A DNA stretch of 64,000 bases from an uncultured Pseudomonadales bacterium (GTDB taxonomy: Bacteria > Pseudomonadota > Gammaproteobacteria > Pseudomonadales > Pseudohongiellaceae), in contig CAMYOK010000019.1 in assembly GCA_947259995.1 (NCBI GenBank), forward strand, positions 1 through 64,000, given 5' to 3'. Below are positions 45,154 through 56,107 of this stretch, piece by piece; position 1 is the stretch's first letter; every line of letters begins with the position of its first letter. Below the pieces are notes generated by a model, which saw only the letters and a program-made list of their open reading frames with translations, made no database searches and had not been told where the DNA came from. The position numbers and the translations under genes were made by a program.

Positions 45154-45534
45154 TTAGCGTCCTTTATTTTTGGCTTCCAGCTTCGCCTTTAAATCGGCAA
45201 AGGGATTATGCGTCGCGGCTTTAACCACTGTACTGCCATTGTTGCCATAGCGCACTTGGTTTACGAACTTTGTATGCTCTTCATCATGGCAATATAAACA
45301 CAGTAATTCCCAATTGCTGCCATCGCTAGGGTTATTACCATGGTTATGGTCGATATGGTGGACGGTTAATTCGGAAAGGTTCTTGCGCGTGAATTCACGT
45401 GCACAGCGGCCGCAAATCCATGGGTATAGCTTTAGGGCTTTTTCGCGATACCCCGAGGCTCTGGTGGCATTGTATTCGATTTGATCGGCATGGATTTGAT
45501 CAAATTTGCTGGAATTGGGCTTTTTAGTACTCAT
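45154..45534 (-). CDS. yajD: YajD-family HNH nuclease
   Basis: The 126-residue protein carries an HNH zinc-ribbon nuclease: ICGRCAREFTRKNLSELTVHHIDHNHGNNPSDGSNWELLCLYCHDEEH, with two Cys pairs and the HH/N/H catalytic residues, the same layout as YajD. YajD proteins are chromosomal and of unknown role. ATG 45534 is preferred to the 14-residue longer frame from 45576, which lacks similarity to the family. Confidence 0.88.
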   Translation of the reverse strand: MSTKKPNSSKFDQIHADQIEYNATRASGYREKALKLYPWICGRCAREFTRKNLSELTVHHIDHNHGNNPSDGSNWELLCLYCHDEEHTKFVNQVRYGNNGSTVVKAATHNPFADLKAKLEAKNKGR

Positions 45535-45646
45535 GGCAGCGAGGCTCTGCATCAACACATTGTTACGAACAAACACCCTTTTATTGGGGCAGTGTAACTT
45601 GGGTGCTAAAGCAGAGCCATACTCTCATAGAGCATTACATCAAAGT

Positions 45647-46123
45647 TTAGTCGTTAGAGATGCTGCCGATCGTTTGCGCACCAGCGATAGAGATCTCTTC
45701 ATCCTCATAGCCGCGTACGCCACTGGCTGTCACAGCGCCTACTAGCTCGCCATCGATATACACTGGCACACCGCCTTGGTAGGTGACACCGCCTTCGATC
45801 TCTTCGATCTCGCCAGCTTCTAGCATTCTGCCGTATTCGCCTGACGTGCCACCGGTTTCGAGCACTACTAGGGCTTTTGCCATCACAATGTCAAAGGTAC
45901 GTGCACCGGCACCATCAAGGCGACGTAGCATTACCGGCGTGCCATTCTGGTCAGCTACAAGGATAGTGACATTCCAGCCCTTATCGCGCGCATAGGCCTC
46001 AGCGGCTTCCATGGCTGTGTTCGCCATCGCATAGGTCATTTTGCTTTCGTCCTGCGCCGATGCGGCGGCAGAGAACACGAACATAAACGCTACTAGCAGA
46101 CTTTTAGTTAGTTTTGTTGTCAT
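45647..46123 (-). CDS. Secreted GlcG/HbpS haem-binding-like protein
   Basis: The 158-residue protein has a signal peptide (to AASAQDE) and one GlcG/HbpS domain: MANTAMEAAEAYARDKGWNVTILVADQNGTPVMLRRLDGA, AKALVVLETGG, GGVPVYIDGELVGAVTASGVRGYEDE. Family members bind haem or small ligands in the periplasm and often accompany quinoprotein dehydrogenases; two of those are a few kb away. It appears to be monocistronic. Confidence 0.88.
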   Translation of the reverse strand: MTTKLTKSLLVAFMFVFSAAASAQDESKMTYAMANTAMEAAEAYARDKGWNVTILVADQNGTPVMLRRLDGAGARTFDIVMAKALVVLETGGTSGEYGRMLEAGEIEEIEGGVTYQGGVPVYIDGELVGAVTASGVRGYEDEEISIAGAQTIGSISND

Positions 46124-46247
46124 GTATACACTTCCTTATTACGTTTAATGGGAATGAATCTAGAAGACAGGGATAAAAGCTGTTCTATTTCAGAGCTATT
46201 AGGCTTAAGAGCAAGAGCCTGTGCAAAGATTAACTCAAAATCACTGT

Positions 46248-46937
46248 CTAAAGCATTCTCTCAACAGCTTTGCTGGCATGGATCTGCGTAGTGTCATACA
46301 AGGGAACAGGAGTGTCGGCCTGTTTGACCAGCATCCCAATCTCAGTACACCCTAGAATAACAGCCTGCGCGCCGCTCTGCGCTAGCTCGTTGATGATGCG
46401 TAAATAGTCTACTTTGGAGTTTACAAGCATATTACCGAAACACAGTTCTTGGTAAATCACATCGTGGACTATTTTTCTATCAGAGGTATTTGGCACGATT
46501 ACTTTTAGGCCATGCTGCTCTTCTAACCTGCCTTTGTAGAAGTCCTCCTCCATAGTGAAGGCAGTGCCAAGAAGGCCAACGGTTTTAACGTCGTTTTCGA
46601 GAAGAGCCTGCGCGGTGGCATCGGCAATATGAAGGATGGGAATAGAGATTGCTTGCTCGATTTGCGGAGCGACTTTGTGCATGGTGTTTGTGCAGATTAA
46701 GAGGAAGTCTGCGCCTGCGGCCTCAACTTTTTGTGCAGCTTCGGACAATATTTTTGCGGTACCCTGCCAGTCACCCTGATGCTGAAGTTTTTCAAGCGGT
46801 GCAAAGTCCACACTAAACATGGCTATTTTTGCGGAGTGCAAACCGCCGAGTTTTTCTTTAACGCCTTCGTTGATTGCTTTGTAGTAACCAGCTGTACTTT
46901 CCCAGCTCATGCCACCAATTAAACCGACTGTTTTCAT
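46248..46937 (-). CDS. ygeA: Aspartate/glutamate racemase family protein (YgeA/RacX-like)
   Basis: The 229-residue protein begins KTVGLIGGMSWESTAGYYKAIN and has catalytic cysteine motifs LLICTNTMHKVA (near residue 83) and AVILGCTEIGML (near 195), the two active cysteines of PLP-independent racemases. E. coli YgeA is a broad-spectrum amino-acid racemase. It stands alone, separated from katG upstream by a strong hairpin. Confidence 0.92.
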   Translation of the reverse strand: MKTVGLIGGMSWESTAGYYKAINEGVKEKLGGLHSAKIAMFSVDFAPLEKLQHQGDWQGTAKILSEAAQKVEAAGADFLLICTNTMHKVAPQIEQAISIPILHIADATAQALLENDVKTVGLLGTAFTMEEDFYKGRLEEQHGLKVIVPNTSDRKIVHDVIYQELCFGNMLVNSKVDYLRIINELAQSGAQAVILGCTEIGMLVKQADTPVPLYDTTQIHASKAVERML

Positions 46938-46947
46938 CGTGTTAGAT

Positions 46948-46985
46948 CTCTCGCAAAGTGCTACAACAGTAACACTTTGCGAGAG
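46948..46985 (-). terminator. Perfect 13-bp hairpin downstream of katG
   Basis: CTCTCGCAAAGTG (46948-46960) and CACTTTGCGAGAG (46973-46985) are perfect inverses with a 12-base loop, in the 72-bp gap between the katG stop and the ygeA start. There is no T-run, so it may act as a Rho-dependent terminator, RNA stabiliser or regulator site. Confidence 0.55.
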
Positions 46986-47009
46986 AGAGGGCTAACTTAG
47001 GCAAGCTAT

Positions 47010-49205
<2,196 letters not shown>

Positions 49206-49302
49206 TCATTGTTATAATGCGCTCTTGTGACACTATTGATCATTTTGACACATGAGTAAATTATATTGTTTTGATTCTATCGATAGTTTTTTTGAATCAC
49301 AA

Positions 49303-49368
49303 ATCAAGGGGTCAGATTACTTGATTTGCTCGCTAGCTTCTCAGGATCAAGGGATCTGACCCCTTGAT
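49303..49368. repeat. GGGGTCAG repeat, locus 1 (inverted pair)
   Basis: A forward unit (49303-49325) and an inverted unit (49346-49368) of the 23-bp repeat are separated by 20 bases, forming a hairpin of about 66 bases. It ends 10 bp before the GST stop and lies between katG's start and the GST gene. Confidence 0.85.
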
Positions 49369-49378
49369 CCTTTGGTTT

Positions 49379-49975
49379 CTAAGCCATTTCTACGTAGTTC
49401 GGGTGATGACGGATTCGTGCGATCCAATCCTTGATATGAGGATATACAGAAAGATCAAAACCCCCTTCGTGCGCTACATGGGTATAGCCATATAGAGAAA
49501 TGTCCGCAATCGTCAATTTATCGCCTACAAGGTAAGTCGTTTTGCCCAATTGCGTCTCCATGACTTGCAATGCTTTATGTCCACCTAATTGTTTTGATTT
49601 GTACTCCTCTGCTTTGGCATCGGGCAAGCCAAGATACTTCGCGATAAAGCGAGCGACGGCAATATATGGCTCATGACTGTATTGCTCAAAGAATTGCCAT
49701 TGCAAAATCTTAGCCTGCTGGAAGCTGTCCTCTGAACTCAATGCACTGCCATGGGCGAGATAATTAAGGATGGCATTCGATTCGGATAGAACGCGCCCAT
49801 CATCTAGTTCCAACAAAGGAATTTTTCCGTTCGGATTCTTCTTTAAGAACTCTTCAGTTTGTGTCTCCTTTGCCAAAATATCCACTTCGACCCATTCGTG
49901 CTCAATACCGAGTATTGAGGTCAGCAATTTAATCTTGTAACAGTTCCCTGATTGTATATCCCCGTAAACTTTCAA
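49379..49975 (-). CDS. Glutathione S-transferase family protein
   Basis: The 198-residue protein has a thioredoxin-like N-terminal domain (MKVYGDIQSGNCYKIKLLTSILG, then NPNGKIPLLELDDGRVLSESNAILNYLA with the cis-proline and the Glu-Ser glutathione motif) and an all-helical C-terminal domain (KTTYLVGDKLTIADISLYGYTH). It would conjugate or reduce electrophiles with glutathione in the cytoplasm; substrate not known. It is the first gene of the repeat-punctuated array and has repeat locus 1 directly behind it. Confidence 0.93.
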   Translation of the reverse strand: MKVYGDIQSGNCYKIKLLTSILGIEHEWVEVDILAKETQTEEFLKKNPNGKIPLLELDDGRVLSESNAILNYLAHGSALSSEDSFQQAKILQWQFFEQYSHEPYIAVARFIAKYLGLPDAKAEEYKSKQLGGHKALQVMETQLGKTTYLVGDKLTIADISLYGYTHVAHEGGFDLSVYPHIKDWIARIRHHPNYVEMA

Positions 49976-50010
49976 TTAATACTCCTAAAACAACGCCAAT
50001 AAACTACTAA

Positions 50011-51141
50011 TTAGGGTTTGGGAAAAACTTCTATTTCTACTCGATCCAAATTTGAATCAGCAAATAGACTGGGGTTTTTGCCAAGCAAATATTCATCATA
50101 AAATAACTGTAAAATCGTACGAACCGTGGCGATACCTTCGTTAAAATCTACACTATATTCGTAATCATTCGGGGTTATTAGCGGCAAATCGGTCACAGAG
50201 TTGTGCCCATAGCCTTCCAGCGTCAGGATATAAACATCGTTCCTGCGTAGCGCAATGACATCTCTAATATTCGGCTGTGCAATATCGGGTAAGTCGCTAC
50301 TTGATAGCATGAGCACCGCCGCATCAAGCCCCCCTTTTCTAGCTTCTCTCGGAGGCACCCCCTCCATCGAGGCATATGCTAAGAATCGATCATCAGTTGC
50401 GACCACTTCGCCAATTACCCTTCCGCCTAACGAGTGTCCAAACGCTGCAAGACGCGTCAGGTCCAATCGATTTGTGAAATGACCACTTGGATCATTGCGG
50501 TTCATCGCATCCAGTTTACCTAAAGCAAAACGAATATCATCGGCACCAAGTTGAGTGGCCTCTTCGAAAAATTTATCGACTTCTTCATACGGCCCGATAA
50601 GCGTTTCAAAGGGAATATCAAACTTATCAGAGGTGTGAATTATTTGCCCGTTAGGATAGGCCACTCTACCAATGTACGGGCTATTAATAGCGGCGACAAA
50701 ATAGCCGTGACTCGCTAAATCTTCGGCGATCGAGGTGTAAAAGTGGCTGGGCATACCGCGCCCCGGCGATAGTAAAATCACAGGCAATAGGCCAACATCC
50801 TGCTTAGGGGTTGCCTCGGCTTGGCTTGCCCCTTTGACATTCTCCCAGCCTTGGTAGAACGGCGCATACTGTGAAGAACTTTCACCATTGTTTGCAGCAG
50901 GGTACCAAGCTTGTACAGTAATTTCTCTGAAGCTGTTCGGTTGCAGTGAAAAGCCTTCTTGTCTACTTTCGTCAGTCCAATGCCAGAGCACACTAGCGAC
51001 AGGACTGCTGCCCGTAGGGACTGGAAGCGTTTGAAAAGAATCCTGCTGCGCAAGCGCAGTGGCAAATACGCTTAAACTTGCGAGAAGCAAGCAAGCACGA
51101 ACGACAGTTAGCATGAATCTCAGTGAGGTGTTCATAGGCAT
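50011..51141 (-). CDS. Secreted alpha/beta hydrolase, PAF-acetylhydrolase-like
   Basis: The 376-residue protein has a signal peptide (to TALAQQD), ITVQAWYPA and VILLSPGRGMPSHFYTSIAEDLASHGYFVAAINSPY, the nucleophile elbow FGHSLGGRV and a late GHNSVTD histidine. This is the PAF-acetylhydrolase/lipase-like layout. It should hydrolyse short-chain esters or oxidised lipids outside the cell membrane; no specific substrate can be named. No repeat unit separates it from the GST or Rof genes. Confidence 0.85.
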   Translation of the reverse strand: MPMNTSLRFMLTVVRACLLLASLSVFATALAQQDSFQTLPVPTGSSPVASVLWHWTDESRQEGFSLQPNSFREITVQAWYPAANNGESSSQYAPFYQGWENVKGASQAEATPKQDVGLLPVILLSPGRGMPSHFYTSIAEDLASHGYFVAAINSPYIGRVAYPNGQIIHTSDKFDIPFETLIGPYEEVDKFFEEATQLGADDIRFALGKLDAMNRNDPSGHFTNRLDLTRLAAFGHSLGGRVIGEVVATDDRFLAYASMEGVPPREARKGGLDAAVLMLSSSDLPDIAQPNIRDVIALRRNDVYILTLEGYGHNSVTDLPLITPNDYEYSVDFNEGIATVRTILQLFYDEYLLGKNPSLFADSNLDRVEIEVFPKP

Positions 51142-51169
51142 GTACCTACCCTATTATCGACGGTTGTAA

Positions 51170-51439
51170 CTAAACAGCGTCGAATAATGTCGTGTGGAAA
51201 TGCGGATTTTCGACACAGACTTCTATAGCCGCAACCGTGTCTAGAACTATTAAGCGATCTTCACCATTGCCATTTAACTTAATGCATTCTTCTCTATTGA
51301 TATCGAATTGCGTATCAAGCGCAACACCGGCAATAATCTCACCCGAGCGCAAGGTCAGTTTCACTGGGTAGTGAAAGCTACAGGCAATTTCGACATAGTC
51401 ATGTTCTTCACAACTGATCATGCCACCCATCCGATTCAC
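51170..51439 (-). CDS. rof: Rof-like Rho-binding antiterminator
   Basis: The 89-residue protein contains ISCEEHDYVEIACSFHYPVKLTLRSGEIIAGVALDT, then LIVLDTVAAIEV, which follows the Rof/YaeO family (CxxxDxxELAC then LxLxxGE). Rof binds Rho and blocks its RNA binding, reducing Rho-dependent termination. Several starts are possible (51439, 51430, 51421). It lies inside the repeat array, with repeat locus 2 ten bases upstream of the first start. Confidence 0.7.
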   Translation of the reverse strand: MNRMGGMISCEEHDYVEIACSFHYPVKLTLRSGEIIAGVALDTQFDINREECIKLNGNGEDRLIVLDTVAAIEVCVENPHFHTTLFDAV

Positions 51440-51448
51440 AAAGTAGAG

Positions 51449-51471
51449 ATCAAGTAATCTGCCCCCTTGAT
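51449..51471 (-). repeat. GGGGTCAG repeat, locus 2 (single, inverted)
   Basis: A single unit in minus orientation (ATCAAGTAATCTG then CCCCCTTGAT), with one changed base in the core. It lies between the divergent Rof and TonB receptor genes, the only locus in a divergent gap. Confidence 0.8.
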
Positions 51472-51593
51472 CGGTCTAGACTACAGTTCTTTTAGCATTA
51501 CTAGTAGTATCCCCATACACATACTAATCCCATTGGTGAAAATTCGCCAACATCCTACACAACCATCTGATTTTAAAGTGATAATTACCCGAT

Positions 51594-53555
51594 ATGAGCA
51601 ACTACAGTACGACCGCCAACACCTGCCTGCTTTGCACTTTGTTATCAGCTAGCATTGCGGCCTCTGCACCGCAGTTAAGCTTCGCACAAGAAGAAGAGGT
51701 GGAGGAAATTGTTGTAAGCGCTACAAGAAGTAGACGCAGCTTTGAGCAATTGCCTACTCGTGTAGAAGTTCTAGGCGGAGAAGAGATCAACGAAAAAGCC
51801 AATATGAAGCCTGGCGATATTCGCATGCTTTTGAACGAGAGCACCGGCATCTACGTCCAACAAACCTCTGCAACCAGTTTCAACTCGTCAATCCGCATCC
51901 AGGGCTTGGATGGCAAATACACACAATTGCTCCGTGACGGCTTGCCAATGTACAGCGGCTTCTCGGGTGGCCTCAGTTTACTGCAGATCGCACCTTTGGA
52001 CTTACAGCAGGTTGAAGTGATTAAAGGGGCCAGCTCTACACTTTATGGCGGCGGTGCCATTGCCGGGCTAGTGAATCTTGTCAGCAAAAAGCCAAGTGAC
52101 GAGCCTGAATTGTCTGTGTTGCTCAACGGTACCTCCGCAGACGGTCTCGACTTAAGTAGTTTCTACAGCCGCAAAGGTGAAACATTGGGTACGACCCTTT
52201 TCACCTCTTACAACCGTAGCGAAGGTTATGACCCTGCCGATATAGGGCTTAGCGCTATCCCTAAGTTTGAACGATTGACGCTAAGCCCACGTGTATTCTT
52301 TTACGGTGACGACAGCGAGTTCAATTTTGGCGTCAATACAGTGAAGGAAAGTCGGCTCGGTGGCGACATGGCCTACATTGACGGCGATCGTTCGCAAACG
52401 GCTTATTTCGAAGACAGCGACACCTTTCGCGTTTCCACGCAGTTAGAATATTTAAAGCAGCTGTCAGCAGGCAGAGAATTAGTTATTCGCAATAGTGTCA
52501 GTCGATTCGAAAGAGATCTACTTGTGCCCAACTCGGAGTTTGGTGGCATTCAATTGTCTAGCTTCTCAGAGGCTCACGTTCTTGGCGCAACCAATGCTTT
52601 CGACTGGGTGCTTGGTTTAAACCTGTGGACCGATGAATTCGACCAAGACACAGGCGCCCTCAATACTCATATCGATTATGAACAACGTACCTTTGGCGGT
52701 TTTGCGCAGGCCACCTGGCTCTATTCGGATGACTGGACCTTCGAAGCCGGCTTGCGAGTGGACCATAATGACGACCACGGCGAGTTTGTTCTGCCAAGGC
52801 TTTCTCTTCTGTACACCGGGTTCGACGACACCACGCTCAGACTTGGGGGCGGCTTAGGATACAAACTGCCGACCCCCTTCTCTGAAGAAGCGGAACAATT
52901 GCAGTTTCAAGGAGTACAGCCGCTAAACCCGAACCTTTTGGAGGCAGAACGCTCCGCTGGGCTGAACGCTGACTTAACGCATACTTTCGAATTAAGCGAC
53001 TCGCTTTCTTTGGATCTCAACGTGCTTCTTTTCTATACCAAGGTAAACGACCCGCTGACTCTCGTAGAAGAAACAGATGACGTCTACGCTTATCGCCAGC
53101 CCGTTTCGTACATTGATACGAGAGGCACGGAGGTCAATGCAGTGTGGCGTTGGAACTATATGAAATTTTTCTTAGGCTATACCAATGCTGATGTGCGCGA
53201 GCACGACAGCCAAGGCACTACTGAAGCGCTATTGATGCCTAAGGAGCGTGTCAATATGGTGCTCGTTTATGAAAAGGAAGACGATTTTCGTATCGGGCTA
53301 GAAGCGTATTATTTCAGCCAGCAAAATCTGGGCAATGGGGCACGAAGTTCAGATTATTGGATCTATGGCCTGATGACTGAAAAATACTTTAGCGATGACT
53401 TTTCACTATTTCTGAACTTCGAGAATTTTGGCGATACCCGACAGACTCGCGACGGCCCAATCTATAGTGGTTCAATCAGTAACCCACAGTTTGTGGATAT
53501 CTACGCCCCACTCGATGGCTTTGTAGTTAACGGCGGCATCAAACTGCGCTTCTGA
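51594..53555 (+). CDS. TonB-dependent outer-membrane receptor in the repeat array
   Basis: The 653-residue protein has a signal peptide ending LSFAQEE, a TonB box (EEIVVSATRSRR), a plug with SSIRIQGLDGKYTQLLRDGLPM and QQVEVIKGASSTLYGGGAIAGLVNLVSKKP, and a barrel ending GGIKLRF. The plug resembles siderophore, haem and vitamin B12 receptors alike; no Fur box was seen. It is the only plus-strand gene in the array, starts 120 bp after repeat locus 2 and is followed eight bp after the stop by locus 3. Confidence 0.9.
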   Translation: MSNYSTTANTCLLCTLLSASIAASAPQLSFAQEEEVEEIVVSATRSRRSFEQLPTRVEVLGGEEINEKANMKPGDIRMLLNESTGIYVQQTSATSFNSSIRIQGLDGKYTQLLRDGLPMYSGFSGGLSLLQIAPLDLQQVEVIKGASSTLYGGGAIAGLVNLVSKKPSDEPELSVLLNGTSADGLDLSSFYSRKGETLGTTLFTSYNRSEGYDPADIGLSAIPKFERLTLSPRVFFYGDDSEFNFGVNTVKESRLGGDMAYIDGDRSQTAYFEDSDTFRVSTQLEYLKQLSAGRELVIRNSVSRFERDLLVPNSEFGGIQLSSFSEAHVLGATNAFDWVLGLNLWTDEFDQDTGALNTHIDYEQRTFGGFAQATWLYSDDWTFEAGLRVDHNDDHGEFVLPRLSLLYTGFDDTTLRLGGGLGYKLPTPFSEEAEQLQFQGVQPLNPNLLEAERSAGLNADLTHTFELSDSLSLDLNVLLFYTKVNDPLTLVEETDDVYAYRQPVSYIDTRGTEVNAVWRWNYMKFFLGYTNADVREHDSQGTTEALLMPKERVNMVLVYEKEDDFRIGLEAYYFSQQNLGNGARSSDYWIYGLMTEKYFSDDFSLFLNFENFGDTRQTRDGPIYSGSISNPQFVDIYAPLDGFVVNGGIKLRF

Positions 53556-53563
53556 CTTGCAAG

Positions 53564-53624
53564 ATCAAGGGGTCAGATCACTTGATCCGCTAGAGCGGTG
53601 GATCAAGTGATCTGACCCCTTGAT
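53564..53624. repeat. GGGGTCAG repeat, locus 3 (inverted pair, near-perfect hairpin)
   Basis: Forward unit 53564-53586 and inverted unit 53602-53624 are separated by CCGCTAGAGCGG and three bases; the spacer is itself a palindrome, so the whole is an almost perfect 61-bp hairpin. It lies between the convergent TonB receptor and FG-GAP genes and could end transcription of both. Confidence 0.88.
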
Positions 53625-53644
53625 TGCTTCTGCTACTTCAGTGC

Positions 53645-55945
53645 TCATCCGATGTAATCAAGGCCTGTTGTCATCAGCCCCACTAGATCGATGTTCACAG
53701 CATTTTGCTCGTGGTCGGAGGCTAGGCGTGCTAGCTCTATTTGTGTCAATTGACCACTCGTGATCTGTTGCACGAAACTGTCTGTTGTCGCCTGATCAGG
53801 CTCAGTGCCAGCGACATTTTTGTACAGCAGTTTCACCAAAGTTTCGTTGGAGCGAGTTGCACCAAGTACCTCGTTAAGTGCTAGATCTAACAGCTCGTTA
53901 TACGTCGAGCCGCCGTCCATGGCGGCAAGGCCAATGCCCACATAGTTCTCGACCTGCACCCCAGCTGGACCAAGCACGGCACCTAATATTTTAGCTACGA
54001 CACCGGCATTGCCTTCTATATCGTAAGCGCGTGAGGCAATGGGGGGCGTGTAGCTTGCAAGCTCGTTTAGCATGAACGTGTTAAGGGATTCGGTGCCCTC
54101 AGCATTGGTCCAAGTGGAATGCAGTTTAATCCCCTCAACACGGCCATTGCCATTGAAGTCTGCCCACAGCACATTAGGCCCCCCATCACCCGAACTGACG
54201 TTAGTCAGCGTAAAATTGCCAACACCATCATTGAGGTAATAGAGCGCATCAGAAGAATGTTTGGGAGTTCCTATGATATCAAGCGCCCCATCTTTATTGA
54301 GGTCTATCAGCTGCCAGAAGTCTGTCCAATCTATGCGCTCACCATAGGTATAGGGATGAGAAGTTGGATCACCAATTCTGGCAGTGGTCTGATCACTAAA
54401 TTGGCCCGAACCATCATTGATTAACACCTGCAAATAACTGCCACCGTAATAGGGTTCATCGCGCGAATGTTGTATCAAAAGATCGTTGTCACCATCACCG
54501 TCGAGGTCAGCTATCCAGTTTTTCATAGGCAAAGACTGATCGCTACCATACACAGACACAGGCAAAGTGCTTGAATTAGCCTCAGTGAACCCCGCCTGCT
54601 TGTCGTTATAAAACACTCGACTTAAGACTGTCGCGTGCCCCCAACCGGTGACAAGATCATCTAAACCATCGCCATTGACATCACCCAGCGCGATGTCGAG
54701 TAAGAACGCAGCTTCGGCGCCATTTAAATCAGGATCAACCCAGTTATGAAGTTTTTTCATGAAGGCAGTAGAAAGGTATTCGAAGGGGCCGGAAGCCGTT
54801 TGCAGCAACGCAAATGAGCCACTGAAATCGCCCACCAACACATCATCCATGCCATCGCCATTGATGTCACCGACTGCCATCGAATGGGCATCAATCGCCG
54901 TCGAACGGCCAGACTTACTCGCCGCCTCTGTAAGGGTATTGCTGATAATCTGACTCGATATATCGGCAAAGGGTTGAGTATTTGTGAAAGTGAGATCGCC
55001 GTAGCGCCAAGGAATATCAGGGCGAGTTTCTGTTTCGATGGCCGTATCGTGGGCGGCGGTCACTAACACCTCTGTTTGAGTGCGAGCGAGGAAAAGAGTG
55101 TCTGTACGCCGCGACCCCGCTACAAAGGGTGTTTGCGCACTCAGCTCTGCACTATAGGTGAGTTGACCATTGTCGTTCTCAAAAACCTGCATCGCATAAC
55201 GAGTATCTACACCCGTCCGATAACCGCGCGACATCGGTACGATGGCATCAAGATCACCATCTTGGCCAATGTCAATGAGTTGCGGTGCTTGCGCCCCATA
55301 GGCCACCAGTTGTGGCTCGTAGTAGACCTCTGCATACCACCAGCCCTGAGAGATCTCATTCTCGGTAAAACTAGTGAGAGTTTTGACAGTTTCCATTACA
55401 TGGCTGGCAGTGTAGGTTGGCGTGATAGTGCGATCTAAAAATATAATTGAATCAACACCTTGTAAAACGATATTCGTGCCACTGCCGGTGATAGTGATGC
55501 TATCGTTGCTTTGACGAATGCTATAATCGCGACTATTCAGTTGCCACATATGAACGGTGTCAGAACCCGCCCCCAAGTTCAGTGTGGCATTGCCCCCAAA
55601 CACAAACACTGTCTCGGCGGCATCCGTGCCAGTGACTTCTCCGCCAAGAGAGGGCATGTGAATTGTGTTGATGCCGCTAATTTGATCGCGACCACCAAAA
55701 CCGTCGTCGCCCCAACCTTCGGCTAGGTTAATCCGCACGATTTGTTGTGCGTCCCATGCGGCGTACTGACTAACTCCAGAACCGATTACGGTGTCATCAC
55801 CAGGACCAGAAACAAACGTGACCCCATCACCGAGATAAGCAGTATCGTTGCCACCATCACCAAATATTTTGTCTGCTGAACTGAACCCAAGGGCTGTGGT
55901 GGCCTGAATGATATCGTCGCCGTCGGTATAATGATAATCCGCCAT
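53645..55945 (-). CDS. Large FG-GAP/VCBS repeat protein with RTX-like N-terminus, probably secreted
   Basis: The 766-residue protein lacks a classic signal peptide. Its N-terminus has calcium-type repeats (TDGDDIIQ, FGDGGNDTAYLGDG, SGPGDDTVIGSG). The middle has four FG-GAP units with EF-like loops (VGDINGDGMDD, LGDVNGDGLDD, IADLDGDGDND, LIDLNKDGALD). A helical C-terminus (about 670-766) with YKNVAGTEPDQATTDSFVQQI resembles the DUF4214-type end of type I-secreted proteins. It may be a surface or matrix protein or an exported enzyme. No secretion genes are nearby. Confidence 0.8.
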   Translation of the reverse strand: MADYHYTDGDDIIQATTALGFSSADKIFGDGGNDTAYLGDGVTFVSGPGDDTVIGSGVSQYAAWDAQQIVRINLAEGWGDDGFGGRDQISGINTIHMPSLGGEVTGTDAAETVFVFGGNATLNLGAGSDTVHMWQLNSRDYSIRQSNDSITITGSGTNIVLQGVDSIIFLDRTITPTYTASHVMETVKTLTSFTENEISQGWWYAEVYYEPQLVAYGAQAPQLIDIGQDGDLDAIVPMSRGYRTGVDTRYAMQVFENDNGQLTYSAELSAQTPFVAGSRRTDTLFLARTQTEVLVTAAHDTAIETETRPDIPWRYGDLTFTNTQPFADISSQIISNTLTEAASKSGRSTAIDAHSMAVGDINGDGMDDVLVGDFSGSFALLQTASGPFEYLSTAFMKKLHNWVDPDLNGAEAAFLLDIALGDVNGDGLDDLVTGWGHATVLSRVFYNDKQAGFTEANSSTLPVSVYGSDQSLPMKNWIADLDGDGDNDLLIQHSRDEPYYGGSYLQVLINDGSGQFSDQTTARIGDPTSHPYTYGERIDWTDFWQLIDLNKDGALDIIGTPKHSSDALYYLNDGVGNFTLTNVSSGDGGPNVLWADFNGNGRVEGIKLHSTWTNAEGTESLNTFMLNELASYTPPIASRAYDIEGNAGVVAKILGAVLGPAGVQVENYVGIGLAAMDGGSTYNELLDLALNEVLGATRSNETLVKLLYKNVAGTEPDQATTDSFVQQITSGQLTQIELARLASDHEQNAVNIDLVGLMTTGLDYIG

Positions 55946-56033
55946 ACAAACCTCACACCCTTTTATTATTTTTGGAATGTGAGTTTTATACTACTTGATC
56001 AATTAGACGGTCAACAAAAATAACCACCTAAAA

Positions 56034-56056
56034 ATCAAGGGGTCAGAACACTTGAT
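56034..56056 (+). repeat. GGGGTCAG repeat, locus 4 (single, forward)
   Basis: One forward unit with a substitution in the second half (AGAACACTTGAT). It lies between the start of the FG-GAP gene and the stop of the Sel1 gene. CTACTTGATC at 55991-56000 may be a decayed half-unit. Confidence 0.8.
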
Positions 56057-56107
56057 CCGAGCAAACACAGACTACACTGAACAAACATTACGCAGGCAAT
56101 GAACCCA

